Numbered from the stretch's first letter, positions 24,757 through 37,845 are shown. The stretch is DNA of 64,000 bases from Tomocerus qinae (GCA_020055645.1 CM034546.1:45446001-45510000), one strand, 5' to 3'. Notes: a model not told the origin generated them from the letters alone. Program-made: numbers and translations.

Positions 24757-24837
24757 GCTACACCGAAACATTGGTAAACTTTTAACGATAAACACATGTT
24801 GGCATTTATATTTCATCATAAAATTTTGGAACCTCGG

Positions 24838-25319
24838 GTTTGCTACAACCCATCCAGAAAACATCTTCATCACTATAATCGACAATTAATCTTCTCTGGC
24901 GAAAAGCTTCTCCTAATGCGTCTGTTTCACCCTCGATAATCGCATTGGCTTCTAAAAATCAATTTACAACAGTAAATTGTCATTAACTTTATAAACCATA
25001 ACATAATTATAAATAAGCACGTTAGTAAATAATTAATAGGAACACAATGGATAATAGTGGAAATATTTTTGCGAAAGGAGCTGGAAATGCTCACTGTGTT
25101 TGGTCGAAAATAATGTATATTTAAAACAAGATTGTATCCTCCTTTCTTGGGCTTGTAGGAATTGTATTTAAATTTATGCCTGCTCATACAAAAACAAGTA
25201 ATATTGTAAAAGTCATTTTTTAAACATAATTTTTTGGTACCTGATTCTTTGATTCCCACAAGAATTACCAGCGTAAAAACGAAGATGCAATAATAGGAAG
25301 TATGATTTTTGAATTTCAT
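24838..25319 (-). pseudogene. Knottin-family 5' exons, copy K5
   Basis: A signal-peptide exon at 25319-25241 (MKFKNHTSYYCIFVFTLVIL) and a propeptide exon starting at 24951 with the FRQRR cleavage motif match the family. Downstream the locus is occupied by the composite hAT insertion and a degenerate tail. It is listed as a fossil locus. Confidence 0.55.
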
Positions 25320-25324
25320 GATAC

Positions 25325-26030
25325 GTGTAAATACAAACTTCTTCAAAAGAAATGAACAAGATTCACAATTGTCTGTTTTACATCCAATTTTCGACTTTTA
25401 TAGCCAAAAACAACCTTCAATGAAGCAATTAATTTATAAGACGGCAATAAAACATTACTTTGGATGATTAAAAAATAACCTTCAAATCAATAACAACCAC
25501 TGTCTCATCAGTGTCTACACCTTCGGTATTTAACGATTTGAAACAAACAAACATTATGCAAACTTTGCAAAAACAACTACAATTACTTAAAACGTCCATA
25601 CTTAAGCGTCCTCCTGCCCCCTACTGGATACGTGCTTGGTAGTTTATACAGAGGTAGCTCTACATAAAAGCGAATGCATGCAAAAGAGTGACCGGACCCA
25701 CATCATGTGTACATTAAGTACGTAGAATTTTATTTCGCCCTGCCATATAGACAGATTACAAAATTGTTATAAAATTGGGTAGCTTGTATAAAATTTACTA
25801 TCTAGACTATCAAACATTAGACACTTCAGGAAATGAATAAATCATAATCCAAAAATTTTATTTTTGATGTGTATTAAATGATTTATCCATCCCATATGCA
25901 TGGACAGGCTAGTACATAAATAAACATAACGGTTCATTTATACAATTCGAAGAAAATTAAAATGTGCATAATATTTATCAGATAATTTTAAAAAACCAAA
26001 TCGTATTTGCACCCAGTCCCTTTAAAAAAA
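25325..26030. other. Spacer between knottin loci
   Basis: Contains a piece of the GTATCCAG-type repeat near 25610-25635; otherwise no gene is seen. Confidence 0.4.
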
Positions 26031-26033
26031 GTA

Positions 26034-26879
26034 TCACGACCATCTTTCACGTTCATTAGGTTTGCAATTTGTTTGCAAAGTTCTCCCGTTCGGACCACAT
26101 ACATATGAACAGCATTCAAAGTCATATTCACAGTCCATTTCATCAACAGGCATACACTGCAATAAATATCCAATGTTTATTAAAACACCAACATAATAAT
26201 ATAATAATATATAAATAGCAGATATTGAAAGAAGGCATTGTTAAATGTTAAGGTATAAAAAGCGCAATATTCAGCTTCAGCTTGGGAGTGAAAATTCTCA
26301 ATATACATAATTCGATGGGTTAATACCCTTCCCTAATAAAATCCTCGACATTTTAAAATGAAATTCATAGATATTGACTGCGATTGAAAGAAAGAAAAAA
26401 TTCACATTATTTTGTTACCGTGGGTCGGTTACTTCTCATTCTCATCCATCCTCTTTTCTGTCGGAATAATACGTCCTTTAAAGCGTCTGTGTTCCCTCGG
26501 GTTATTGCATTCGCCTCTAAAAAGTAGTCCATATATTATGTTACACTTAAAATGGATATGAGGGGTACTTTAGTACTGACCATTAATGTTTGTATCCAGA
26601 AATTTGACAAAGGACCAAAATAAGTAATAGTTTTTGCTGTTTCGAAAGAAATTTAGTTGAAAAAACCATGTTACAGCATTTTTATAGAATAGGTCCATAA
26701 ATTATTTTGTCTGGTTTTCGATAAAAATACAGAAATAATTTTTTTTATTTACTGTAAAGTAATAAATTATATTTATTTTTTAAAAACATCGTGTTGACAC
26801 CTGATCCTTTATTTCCAATTGAGACTATCAACGTAAAAACTAAGATGCACCAATACAAAATATAAATTTTGAATTCCAT
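26034..26879 (-). CDS. Knottin-like secreted peptide precursor, copy K3
   Basis: Exons 26879-26801, 26516-26419 and 26156-26034 encode about 99 residues, all GT-AG and in phase. Signal peptide MEFKIYILYWCILVFTLIVS; propeptide beginning EANAITRGNTDALKD and ending at FRQKRG, a dibasic site; mature exon CMPVDEMDCEYDFECCSYVC... with spacing C-x7-C-x5-CC-x3-C-x10-C. This fits the inhibitor cystine knot. It is well diverged from K1 and K2 in the mature exon while the signal and propeptide remain similar, the usual pattern for diversifying secreted peptides. Role unknown. Confidence 0.85.
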
Positions 26880-27251
26880 TTTTGCATGCAGAGACAAGAT
26901 TCTTCGTAAAGAATTGAATAGGATTACCCATTACTGTATTATTTTTTGGCTTTTATATTCCAGAAAAGGCAAAACTTGCCGAATTATTTAATTTATGTAT
27001 AGCAATAAAATATTATGATGATAATAAAATGCACTATAATTAAAATAACTGATTGTTATGGTCTTAATGTTTGTAATTAACATTTCTCGATAGAAAAACA
27101 GTCTGTAAAGTTGATGTGCAAAAATCTGGCATAATATTATTATTTTAGTATTAAAAAGTAGGTGCATATAAAAGCAGAAAATTTTGTTACAGAGCGAAGT
27201 ATAAAAATTAGTTTGACTCACTCTTGAACAATAAAAATTTGCATACACAAT

Positions 27252-27407
27252 GGTTGAAGTAAGGCAGTGGTTGTCAGTAAGGTTGTGGTTTTTTTAAATA
27301 ACGCCATGAAATACACAGGGCATAGGAGTTCCCGTTTTCGAGGGACCTAACCTAATTAAAACAATAACATTGATAGGTATTTGTTCAACGACTGCCTTAC
27401 TTCAACC
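27252..27407. mobile_element. 156-bp MITE 3' of the PKS-like gene
   Basis: Ends GGTTGAAGTAAGGCAGT and ACTGCCTTACTTCAACC; flanks TACACAAT and AACACAAT give an 8-bp duplication with one mismatch, as expected for hAT-type elements. It ends 76 bp past the gene's stop codon. Confidence 0.8.
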
Positions 27408-27483
27408 AACACAATATAAGTATATTTTCCCATTTTTATTTGTAACTAATTTTGGTACATAACAATGTTTTACAAGTACTTAA

Positions 27484-30400
27484 CTATGAAAATGAAACCC
27501 AATGTGGGATTCTTTGGAATGGATAATTTGGTAAAATGACTTTATTGGCCTTTTTGTTCTGATGGAATCCTTTCCAGTCAATGTCTACTCCGAAAATGTA
27601 GAGTTTTCCTAAACTACCGAATAGGGTGATGGTCCCTTCCTCATTATTTCTAAGAGACGGAACCCAGACACAATTTTGGGCCATTTTGGGGGGTAGATTC
27701 TCCATGAGATGACCAAGCAGTACAGGATGTGGACCTACTTCTACAAAACTGCGACAACCACACTGAACTAAACTCTGGACACCCTTTGCAAAATCTACTT
27801 TGGTTGTGATGACATTATTCCAGTATTCCTCGTCAAAGAGAAAATGTGTGTCACCCAGCAGCTCCCCTAGAACACCAGAGACGAATCCGATTTTAGAGGA
27901 TGAACTCTCAACGGAGACTTCGATGGTTTCATATACAGCATAATTAGGGATTCTCCTGGTCTTGCATCCATTCTTGAGACAAAAGTCTGAAAAGGTTTTT
28001 ATTGTGTCGGCCGGCCCAGAAACGGCAATTTCTTCGGGGGAATTCACTGCACATATGTTCAGTCCTTCAAAATTTTTGATCAGGTTCTGTACATTTCCTA
28101 GATTTGTTTTGGCAGCCACAACATTTCGGTCCTCGATCACTTTCAGCTGATCTATAATGGAAATAGCGTCTTCGATTGAAATTATGCCAACAGCTGCAGC
28201 AGCTGAAAATTCTCCCGTTCCATAGCCAAGAACGTAGTCGGGATTAACACCAAAACTCTTCCAAACTTGAAACAGGGCATATTGCGCTATGAAATTCTGG
28301 ATTTGAGGCGTGGGCGTTCCAGTCACGAATTTCATGCATTCAGCAGCTGCCTGTTCAAAAACTGGATGTTTTAAAGGCTCTGATGATTTCGCATTCAAAT
28401 CCGTGAAAAGAAATGCTGTCTTTGACTTTTCAGCCTTTGCAGTTCCTACATAAAAAATTTATATTTAGCACATACACACGATTAATTAATCTAGTTGAAA
28501 TAGCTAAAATTATTTCATAGTCTAAATAGCTGATAGAATGTTTTTAAATTTGAAGTGATTTGAAGTGATGAAAATAACAGTACAAAAAATTCTATTTACC
28601 TTTGATAAAATCAGTATTTTGTAATTTGGTGATGACTTGTTGAGAATCTTTTCCAGTTACATATATTCTATTTGGTAGATGAGCTCGGCTGGTGTTGGCG
28701 GTAAAAGCAACTTCCGCTAGATTTTTTTCTTCTAAATATTCAATATACTGAAGTCGTATAGCTTCTAATGCCTCGTCGCCTTTTGCACTCAAAGTCAAAA
28801 CAGTAACAGCATCGTCATCATTTTGAAGAATTGGAGTAGGCGGGGGAGGTGGACGTTGAAGAATGACATGAGCATTGTGCCCACTTAGTGCGAATGCAGA
28901 AAGTCCACAGTATTCTCCATCAAAATCACAATTCTCGGTTACAATTTCAATATTTTTGAGAGTAATATCTGGATTGACCCTTTTCAAATTGATATGTGCT
29001 GGAATTTTGTTATGCTGGAACATGAGGAGAACTTTAATAGCAGCAGCAACGCCCGCCGCCGCTTCTGTGTGCCCAATGTTAGTCTTGACACTCCCGATTT
29101 TCAGTTTGTGTTCGAAAACCGTCTGGAGACTGTGGATCTCAATCGGATCTCCAACTTGCGTACCTGTACCATGAGTCTCTAAATATGACAATTGAGATGG
29201 AGCCAATCCTGCTTTTTCTAAAGCACTCCGCATGACACGGGCTTGCCCCAATTTGCACGGAGTGCCGTAATTGTTTCCAGTGCCGTCGCAGTTAATTGCA
29301 GATGACTTAACTATTCCAAAAATGATATCTTCATCGCGAAGGGCGTCATCTAGCCTTTTCAAAACCAACATCCCAATTCCATCTCCACGACCAAACCCAT
29401 CAGCGTCTTTGTCGTATGTTTTGCATATGCCATTCGGGGCCAGAATTAAGGAATCTGCTTTACCAACTTTAGACCCTAATATTATATTCACACCTCCGGC
29501 GAGACACAGATTTGTTTCATAGGTTTGCAGACTTTGGCAGGCGTAGTGAAGCGCATTCAGGCTGTAAAAACATAAATCCGGTAAATTAATTTTACATTTC
29601 AGTTGCACTTTCAGTTGAAAGGTCAATAGCAGTTGCATATAGTTAACTTTATGGTTATTTCAAATTTGTAATACGTTTTTTAAAGATTAAAAATGAGATA
29701 ATTAGTTTCTTGCTAACCCATTGCCTTTTAAAATACCCAATTCTTATCAAATTTACTACACAGAGCACCTAATAGTGCACCACTATTCGAGGCAACGCAA
29801 CACAACCCTATAGGTACTCTTTTCCTGTAATATTTCAAATAAAAATTCATTTTCTTCACTCATGGTGATAATTCATTTTCATTCCAAAACTCAAGGAAGC
29901 CCGAATAGGGTTCCTGATGAAAAAAGCAGTTATATTTGAAATACTACAGACTACAGGATAAGGGTACCTGCAAGGCTATGTTATAGATGCCTTGACTGCT
30001 AGTTATAGATGGATATATACAAAGGCCGATACAATTTAGCGGAAAAAATACATAGCATTTTTCCTTTTTCAAGTTATTCGAAAAGATTAATTTAGCTTGA
30101 TTTCTGTGCCGATATTAACCGTGATTATTTCATTCCTTTCTGGTACTTAATGGCACGTATTAGACTAATTCTAGAGATTTGCTAATTCTTTTCTTTCTGG
30201 CTGTCTCAATTGTAAAAATTATTGGCGCTAAAGTGTCATTTTCACAAAAATAATAGAAAAGAATAAAATAATAATCATATTTGCAAATCTGACAGTTTCA
30301 AATGATGTTGAAAAAGGAAAACTTGTCAGCAATATGTTTAGTTCACTCACACTCAATGTAAAAAATCATATCAGCCTTTGCATTTGTCCAGTGGTGCTTT

Positions 30401-31814
30401 CTAAGTGTAGTCTGTGTAGTTTCCTGTTATATTCTGATACAACGAAACTGGAATTTGGAGTACGTAGATTATGAGATATAAATCCTAGCTAAATAACCGG
30501 CTACAGGAAATATTCTCACAGTGTAATATTTTATTAAGGATGTACGTCGGATATAATTGTTGGGTTTTACAGTACCATTCCTTCCAAGCTATAGTCCATT
30601 CCTTGAATAAAATGCTTTGCTGATAGAGCCCAATTAGGTACAAAGTGTATTGCGCTAATATGCATACTATTACCGTCAATGGCATTCCCATTGTTTTTTA
30701 ATTTTCCCTTGTGAGCTACGTATTTACACTCAATTACGTCACTCACTATGTTGTATTCGTCACGAATAGAAATGTCGACTGATTAAAATATTAATTCCAG
30801 TAACAGTCCAGAAAAAAATTAATTACTTTTATCACGAAAAATATTCCGGGTTTATCCACATTTTACCAGGCGATTGGGAAATAAAATTGAAATGACTCAA
30901 TGATAGAATTTAAATTAAAAATACCCCAACCTAGAAATTTTATATTTAAAGGTTTAAAAGTATTTGAGAAGACATAATAATATTGTACTCGATAATTTTG
31001 CTACTTTAGGATATATTTCATAAATTAATTCATGTTAAAATAGACTCAAAGTTGATAATAACTGTGATAAAAATTAAACACGACCATCGAATGTGGCAAT
31101 AAAAAATTAGGAGCTTAACCTTTAAGTCAGGTTTACCAAATTGTTTGAATATCAAAATCAAGATTAAGAATGCAAAAATTATTAAGGCCTTTAAATATTA
31201 TTTTGATTAAAAACGTCACGAGTTTCGTGAATCTAAAGAATATTGAAATGATGATTGAACTTATAGTTATTTATTAACTCACTTATAATTTACCTGCTGG
31301 CACATCCGGCGTCAACGACGAGATTTGGTCCGGAGCACTTGAGGAAGAAACTGATACGAGCAGCGACAGCGCTGAGGACAGATCCCAGATAAGCGTCATG
31401 AATTTCGCAAGTGTCATTTAGAGTACTGTCCCGCAAAACGTTATTGTAGTCCGCGGACCACATTCCTACGAAAACGCCCACCAACTGATTGCGTAAAGCA
31501 GTGGGGTCAACATTGGCATTTTCCAGAGCCTCCCAGGACAATTCGAGGAGAAGACGTTGCTGCGGGTCCATAAAAACCGCCTCACGGTTGCTAACATTAA
31601 AGAATTTGGCATCGAAGTCTTCAATATTTTGCTTGAGAAACCCGCCTCGCTTTAAATATGTCAATTTATGGTTGGAAAGTTCCTGGCGGGATGGTGGTAA
31701 GTCTTTAATGGCCAATTCATTTTTAATTAGCATGTCCCAGTACTCTTGGGCATTATTGGACTCTGGGAAGCGGCAGGAGTAGCCGATTATTGCCACATCA
31801 GCTAATTGACTCAT
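27484..31814 (-). CDS. Polyketide-synthase-like KS-AT protein with a degenerate AT domain
   Basis: Three coding exons, 31814-31294, 29561-28600 and 28445-27484, encode 814 residues; both introns keep phase. Residues 1 to about 440 are a ketosynthase: the splice rebuilds VVDAGCASSLNALHYACQ around the active Cys, followed by ETHGTGTQVGDPIE and KTNIGHTEAAAG with both catalytic His. The second half is an acyltransferase fold, but the nucleophile motif GHSxGE reads GYGTGE (Ser to Thr), the usual GQG oxyanion loop after FLFT is missing, and the catalytic His region reads NYAVYE. The protein stops at LPNYPFQRIPHWVSFS, where larger synthases go on to DH, KR and ACP; none is found. A possible 5' untranslated exon ends near 31958 (CACTG|GTGAGT). 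It may supply a ketosynthase in trans or be a relic of a larger synthase. Confidence 0.85.
29562..31293 (-). other. PKS-like intron 1 (1.7 kb)
   Basis: No coding signal. Around 29790-29990 the motifs ACCCTATAGGTACTC and GATAAGGGTACCTGCAAGG lie in inverted order with repeated TATTTCAAAT, suggesting an old inverted-repeat element. Confidence 0.4.
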
Positions 31815-31959
31815 TCTCTGTCTAAAACAGAAATATTAAATAAATATAAAATAAATAATGTAATAATACATTGAAAATTCACCAAGTCGGACGGAAATAA
31901 CTATTAAACTAAGTTACTATATAATAAATGAAATTATTAAACTCACCAGTGAGTGACGA

Positions 31960-33194
31960 TTTAAGTATCCAAATTGACTAGGGCGTATGATAAAGAATGA
32001 GAGTGGCTTTTAGAGTACGACAATGTTAAACTACATTAATCCAACTCAATGCAGAAGAAAAAATCTAGAAATGTCTTCCCCTGGTCCTTGACTTGAAGAA
32101 TGAACGAGTAAGTGGAAGAGAGCTACTTCTTCGCTAAGTAAGAAAATAGCCTACGGCCGTGGAAATAACTCACACTCACCTGTGAACGTTTTTTATCCTC
32201 CAACTCACCTGCTGCAGGGTATGAAAAAGGTTTCTACCTTTTTGCCCTCTTCCTATGGCATTTTCTACCTATGAAGCTGTATTATTATTGAATTTGAGGT
32301 TGTTACAAACTTTCTTTTCACATGACAAAAAAATTTTGCTATGTATAATAATTTTTTAATGAATCGTTAATAATTACACAAAATTTTAATGTTATTTTTT
32401 AAAAACATTGTAAAATAATGGTGTACATTATTTGTGTATAAAAAGGAAAGAATTAATTTATTTGACATAAAGGGTCATTGTAGCCAGCTCAAAACCCTGG
32501 TTTGGGAACCACATAGAACAAGTTATATAACACTTTTTGTTGCTCTGCCTTGCGTCATGTGTGCATCAATAAGGCTAAGAAGTTTGCTATAAGATATAAC
32601 AATGAAATTAAAAGTGAGTCTCTGTGTGTGTAGGTGAGCAAGAAAATGCATTGACTGCCATAATGCATTGACTATGGCTTTGGCCTATAATACATGCAAG
32701 TAGATTGACTATAGTGTGGTTACATATAAGATAGATATCAGATCTCATAGTACGGCTAGTGGTTCAAAGTACTTTTAATTGCTGCGGTTTAATTTTCATT
32801 GTCTAAACTCTTATATGCATTATAAATGTTATTTGGTTTGCTCTCGTCTCAAATAGATTTCTTACATGAAATGTCAGTTACTCGCTTCGTGGACAAGACA
32901 ACACTCAAACCAACACTCATAGAGCCTGCTAATTACTACTGATTGCTGTGAGGAAACAAAAACTTGTCCTGCCCATCAAAATTTTCTAATACTATTATAG
33001 CCAACTGTTATTTCATATGGGAATAAATTTTCCCACAGCTGGGCACACACAAATTAACAATAGTCATGAAAAAGTATAATTCTTCAAGGTCACTACATTG
33101 TGGTGATTTCTACCACTGCCAACCCATCCACATACAAACTTGGATGCACCGATGCGCCGTTTCTCTAGTATCAGCCTTTTTTGAAAAACCGATG
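31960..33194. other. Intergenic stretch upstream of the PKS-like gene
   Basis: A fragment at about 32214-32260 resembles the left end of the CAGGGCATGAAAAAGG hAT family. Nothing else can be supported. Confidence 0.4.
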
Positions 33195-33202
33195 CCGATG
33201 CA

Positions 33203-33785
33203 CAGTGTACAAAATTTACCACTTTTTAGTCTTTTTTACCATCACAGTGGTAAAAATGCACTTAATGGTAAAAATGCATTTAATGGTAAAAATGGTAAAT
33301 TTTAGCTATTGATTAGACAGCTGACTACAGATACACTAGACTTCCTAAACTATAAGTTTTAAAACTTTATTTTCTATGAAATATTTCCAATTAGCCCCTT
33401 AATCAATTACATTAATCATATTTGTTTGGTTGTACACCAAAAGTTATAAAAAAATGAAGAAAGATAAATTGTATTGTCCATTTAAAATTGATGCTAATTT
33501 AATTGCAATTAATTTCTTAATCGGCAAGGGTTGTTAGCGCCCCCATTGGTTGAATTCTACTCTGATTGATGAACACTTATCAATTTGTGACAACAATGAT
33601 CATTTGCTAAGCTATTTCATACTTTGGCACCGAATTTTATTCAAAATTCAAACACGAAATTTAAATGAAACTATTTTTTACCATTTATACCACTTACCAC
33701 TACTTTTTACGTAGTGGTATTTAACGTTAAATACCATTAAAAACCACTTACCACTGGTAAGTGGTAAATGGTATTTTGTACACTG
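33203..33785. mobile_element. 583-bp hAT MITE without nested foldback
   Basis: CAGTGTACAAAAT ends in inverted orientation and a perfect 8-bp duplication CCGATGCA (33195-33202 and 33786-33793). It is the same family as 23934-24756 in reverse orientation and shows the state before the foldback inserted. Confidence 0.9.
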
Positions 33786-33849
33786 CCGATGCATCGGCCA
33801 ATCGATGCATCGGTCACGTGCCAATTCCAAGAAACAATTCCAAGAGTTT

Positions 33850-34320
33850 TTAAAGTTGACGGAGTTCAATTACCAACAAGTCTTTATACCTGAATTTTAA
33901 ACCAAAAAAATGAATATGGGAAAAACTGCAATGTTTAATTCTTAATCTCTAATACAGATCTCTTAGAAAATACAGACATAACTGTTAACAGGAAAAGCCA
34001 TCTGCAAGTTATTGTCGCCAGCTAAAACATAAAAATTCACTTTATCTGATTGGCTTTGTAATCTGATAATTAATGCTTCTATTTTTTTGGAAATTAGTCA
34101 TGAATTTAAAAAATAATGATGGATGAATATCACTAATATTTAATCATCTTTCAAAATTTGATAACTATATGTATAAGATAAACGTATGACTAAGCAATCA
34201 TTATAAACAAAATGTCAGTTTATACTGAAAGGATATTATATACAACAATAAATTTTTTGTTTGAGGTTTTATACCACTTTTTGTTATAGTTTTAGGTCTA
34301 TATGGCGATTTATTTCGAAA
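33850..34320. repeat. Duplicated non-coding stretch
   Basis: About 33850-34200 resembles about 38290-38620, including the TTATCTGATTGGCTTTGTAA and GCTTCTATTTTTTTGGAAAT motifs. It marks a duplication edge beside the receptor gene. Confidence 0.55.
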
Positions 34321-34321
34321 T

Positions 34322-36919
34322 TTAGTGATTTTCAATAATATGTTTGAACGCTGCAATAACAACTAGCTTCAATTGTGTGAATATTACTCGGAGTGTTGAA
34401 TGCAACGTAAATATGATCATAAATACCAGATTGTAGACGAAATCTTTTTTATGAATTAATTTTTCTGATATTAAAATAATTGTTGAGAGAGAAATGAGTA
34501 AACCAAAAATATAAAAAATTGAACGAATTTTCATACGAAGATTTATACTCTTCGGTCTTGTTTCCTTAAATTTAATTTTGCTGATATTTCGATTGATTGA
34601 AAAATGTTTTTTGAAAGAAGCATGCTCTTCCCAAAAATTTGTGAGTCCTCCTTGGATCAGAAGTTGAAGAAATTTGAAATAATAATGCAGGAAACCACCA
34701 GCAAATACCCAAGACATTGGTGCATCTTCTGCGCTTTCTTTAGTTGCCAAACAAATTGTATCTGGGGCAATTTTACGCATTGTTGCTTGTAAAAAGCGTT
34801 GAAGATTGTTTTGTCTATGTAGGTATATAGATTTTAGAGAAGTGTCTCCCAACAGCTTTTCAGCTATCGCCACAACCGACAGATTTTGGTTTATGAACTT
34901 TTGGGTATTATGATCTTCTTTCCTTAGATCGTAAATATAAATACTTGAATTTTCCTTCATTAACAGATTATATTTTTCCAAAAAGCTATCACTGTTTGTT
35001 TGTTTCAATCCTGTTTTGTCAATCACATGGATTAACTTGTAATTATTTTGTATAAGTTCTTGAAAATTGGAAAATCTTTTCTTCTCTGGTGGAGCAATGA
35101 CTTCACTAGTTATATACGTCTCGTATTGACATTTAATCAAGAATGCCATTACCATAAGGATCAAGCATAGAAAGGATTTTTTATTTATTAAAGGCGCCTG
35201 TCCTATAATAATTGCTGCAGTTGAAATAAAAATCACTTGAATTTTCTCAAAAATGGAACACTCTAAGAAATTTTCAGTCAAATTTGAGTAAACTGAACTC
35301 AACAACTGAGTTAAAAATGCGCCGACTGACATATTGAGTTCAGTTTACTCAACATGGTGTATAAACGTATTCCTCAACTCTTGATTTAAGTTTTTACTCA
35401 ATGCCAGAGTAAACATGTGCAAAAAGTATAACCCGATGCGGGTACCGAAGCCTTGCTCCTGCTCTATACTATCGAGGCACATTACCACATACCTACATTT
35501 GCTTGTTGTCAATATGGAAGGAATAGCCTGTACTTATTCCTTTCTGGGAAATGCTCAACATTTTGAGTATTATTAGTCCGATCATTGACTAATCAATTAG
35601 CAATGGTTGAGTAAATTATATCTAACCGTTGACGATACCAACAGTTTAATTAACCATTGCTAAAAATGTATACAACAATGATTTAATAATCAGCAATGGT
35701 TGAGTAAATTATATTTAATCGTTGACGATAACAGCAATTTACTCATCCATTGCTAAAATATTAAACAACAGTTGCGCATTCCAACTCATTGAGTTAGATT
35801 TAAACAACAGTTGTCAAAATTTTAGACAAGGTTGATCAAAAAGCAGTTTACTCAACTGCTTGTGCTGAATTTTTTTTAGAGTGAATAAGATAAATTAAGA
35901 GTTAATATAAAAAAAGAAATAATTAATAGCAAAAATATAAATAGCCAACAATAATTATCAAATGTATTTTGGATCAAAACTGTCAATGGAATGTTCAGAT
36001 AAACATCTTTATATATGCAGTAAATTGGAAAATTCTTTACATAGTTTGTTATTGGCCTCATTAAGCCCCATTCATTTATATAAATTCCCAAATACCAGCC
36101 TTCAAGATAAATCGCTGTGTAAGGTTCTTCCCAAAACGATTTATATTTAATATACATCAATGAAAAGTTGAAGTGTTTCGCCATAATTTCTGTAGTAATG
36201 TATTTACTATCGCAGTCGCCCATGTTTTGAATAAATTTATACATAGGTTGAATACATTCCTTCCTTGTAATTGTCTTTTCACTCTTCTGGTTCATATCCA
36301 CAGCCGAAGCAATTTGACCATGTTGATGCCCATTTAAATTGTTCCATATCTTCTTCCATTCATATTCTGGAACATCATTTCCAATTTCCACCCACCATGG
36401 ACATGATTGTTCATAAAGCTGAACAGAGTAAATAGAAAAGTTAGACGACTTTTCAATTACAATGAAAATTATTCCGGGTACCGATTCATACTGGAAAATT
36501 CGTTGAAAATAAATTTGTTTGTCATATCTGTAATATTTCTCTTGACTTTTGTCCAAAATAATTATGAATAGTGAGTTGCGATAATTTACTTCAGCACCGA
36601 AATATGAATAAAAATAATTTAAATTATCATTCGGTTCTACCATAATATTAATGCTACAAAAATTGTTTAATAAATATTTGGGGCCTTCATACACTCCTCT
36701 GAAAATATTTCTTCTATATTTGGATAGCGAAACAGTCCATGGTTGTCCATTTTGATTTACTATCAGAAATTCTTCTTCCCATGTTGAATTTTCGAATGCA
36801 ACCAAATTAAAATCACAATTTTGAAAGAAAGGTAAGTTCTCAATGGTAGTTACACAAAGAAATAATGATATTAAAGTCAATAACAGTATAAATTCAACTT
36901 GTCGACAAGTCATTATCAT
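34322..36919 (-). pseudogene. Ionotropic receptor (IR)-like gene interrupted by a small transposon
   Basis: The 5' part (36919-35884) opens with a signal peptide (MIMTCRQVEFILLLTLISLF), has a long extracellular part, and reaches a hydrophobic M1 helix (WLFIFLLLIISFFILTL). The 3' part (35258-34322) resumes with a pore-like segment (IFISTAAIIIGQAP), an M2 helix (SFLCLILMVMAFLIKC), a second ligand-binding lobe, and M3 (SIFYIFGLLISLSTIILIS) near the end. This order is that of ionotropic receptors, ligand-gated channels of chemosensory membranes related to glutamate receptors. Between the halves sits a 625-bp inverted-repeat element whose ends supply the stop of the first half and the apparent start of the second. 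Unless the element is spliced out, the receptor is not made. Family assignment rests on topology only. Confidence 0.65.
35259..35883. mobile_element. 625-bp MITE inside the receptor gene
   Basis: The ends start CACTCTAAGAAATTTTCAG and, reading inward from the other side, CACTCTAAAAAAAATTCAG; both go on to GAGTAAACTG. Two internal direct repeats contain GAGTAAATTATAT and GTTGACGATA. No clear target duplication is visible. Confidence 0.75.
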
Positions 36920-36924
36920 GTTCA

Positions 36925-37845
36925 GATAATACGTTCAAACTTTTTGTTCACTAAATGCGTATAATAGGATCTTTGAATAAAACTCATTCAAATGCTTTTT
37001 GATTTATTTTTTCACCGATAATTCCTGCAGCCAATTTTAGCTCTCAGGGGGAAGCCAGTATAATTAAATGGGCCATTTTGCTTAACTAGCATAGTCGTAG
37101 TTACGAATTTAATTTTTTCAATATTAATAATTAAATAATTGGATATTGTTTTTTATACTGCACTTGTACCCTTCACCGCTTTTACAATCCAAATTCCTGT
37201 TTTATAAAATATTGCAGGATTTAATTTCGTTGCAACCCCACATTTTATAAAATGTATACTATACCTATAAGTGAATGAAAATTAAATTATATGAAACATT
37301 TTTATCTTCCCCCCCTCCCATTTCTACATGTAAAGCGATTAATTTTCATCGATCACCTCCCTTTTTTGTTGAAGTATATAAGAACAGTTTGTCAATACAT
37401 TTTTACATTTACAATAACAAGTACTATAACATTGTTAAATAACAACTCAAAAAATGTAATTAAATAAAATGTACTTTTTTCGGAAGCATGCTTTCTAAAA
37501 CTATATATTTACTTAGCAAAAAGTCGTTATTTTATTCCAATTCAATCTTTTAGAAATAAGTGCACATTTAGTCTTGTAAATAATTTATCAATTTACAGTA
37601 GAAAGCTTCCTCTTTTTCACCATTATTATAATGCAATATTTTATAAAATCCAATTTTGAAAGAAACTGAAAGGTTTACATCAGTTTATACGGGAATAATG
37701 CTCTCGGTACTAATATAAGTGTGTTGGAGAGTTCAAAAGAATTTAAATAAATTGGATACCACATTAAAGCCTTATTTTCCATTAGAAATAACTATATCTA
37801 ACACATTTATCGATATACCATAGGCAACAGTTTATAATGCTTTTC
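36925..37845. other. Intergenic stretch
   Basis: AT-rich sequence with no open frame, tandem repeat or inverted repeat that I can support. Confidence 0.4.

Noticed and set aside
28875-29522. Plus-strand open frames across the PKS-like exon
   Set aside because: They mirror the minus-strand ketosynthase exon, which has clear motifs.
35884-36919. Reading the 5' receptor half as a complete 347-residue protein
   Set aside because: Its stop codon lies inside the terminal repeat of the inserted MITE, and the receptor continues on the other side.
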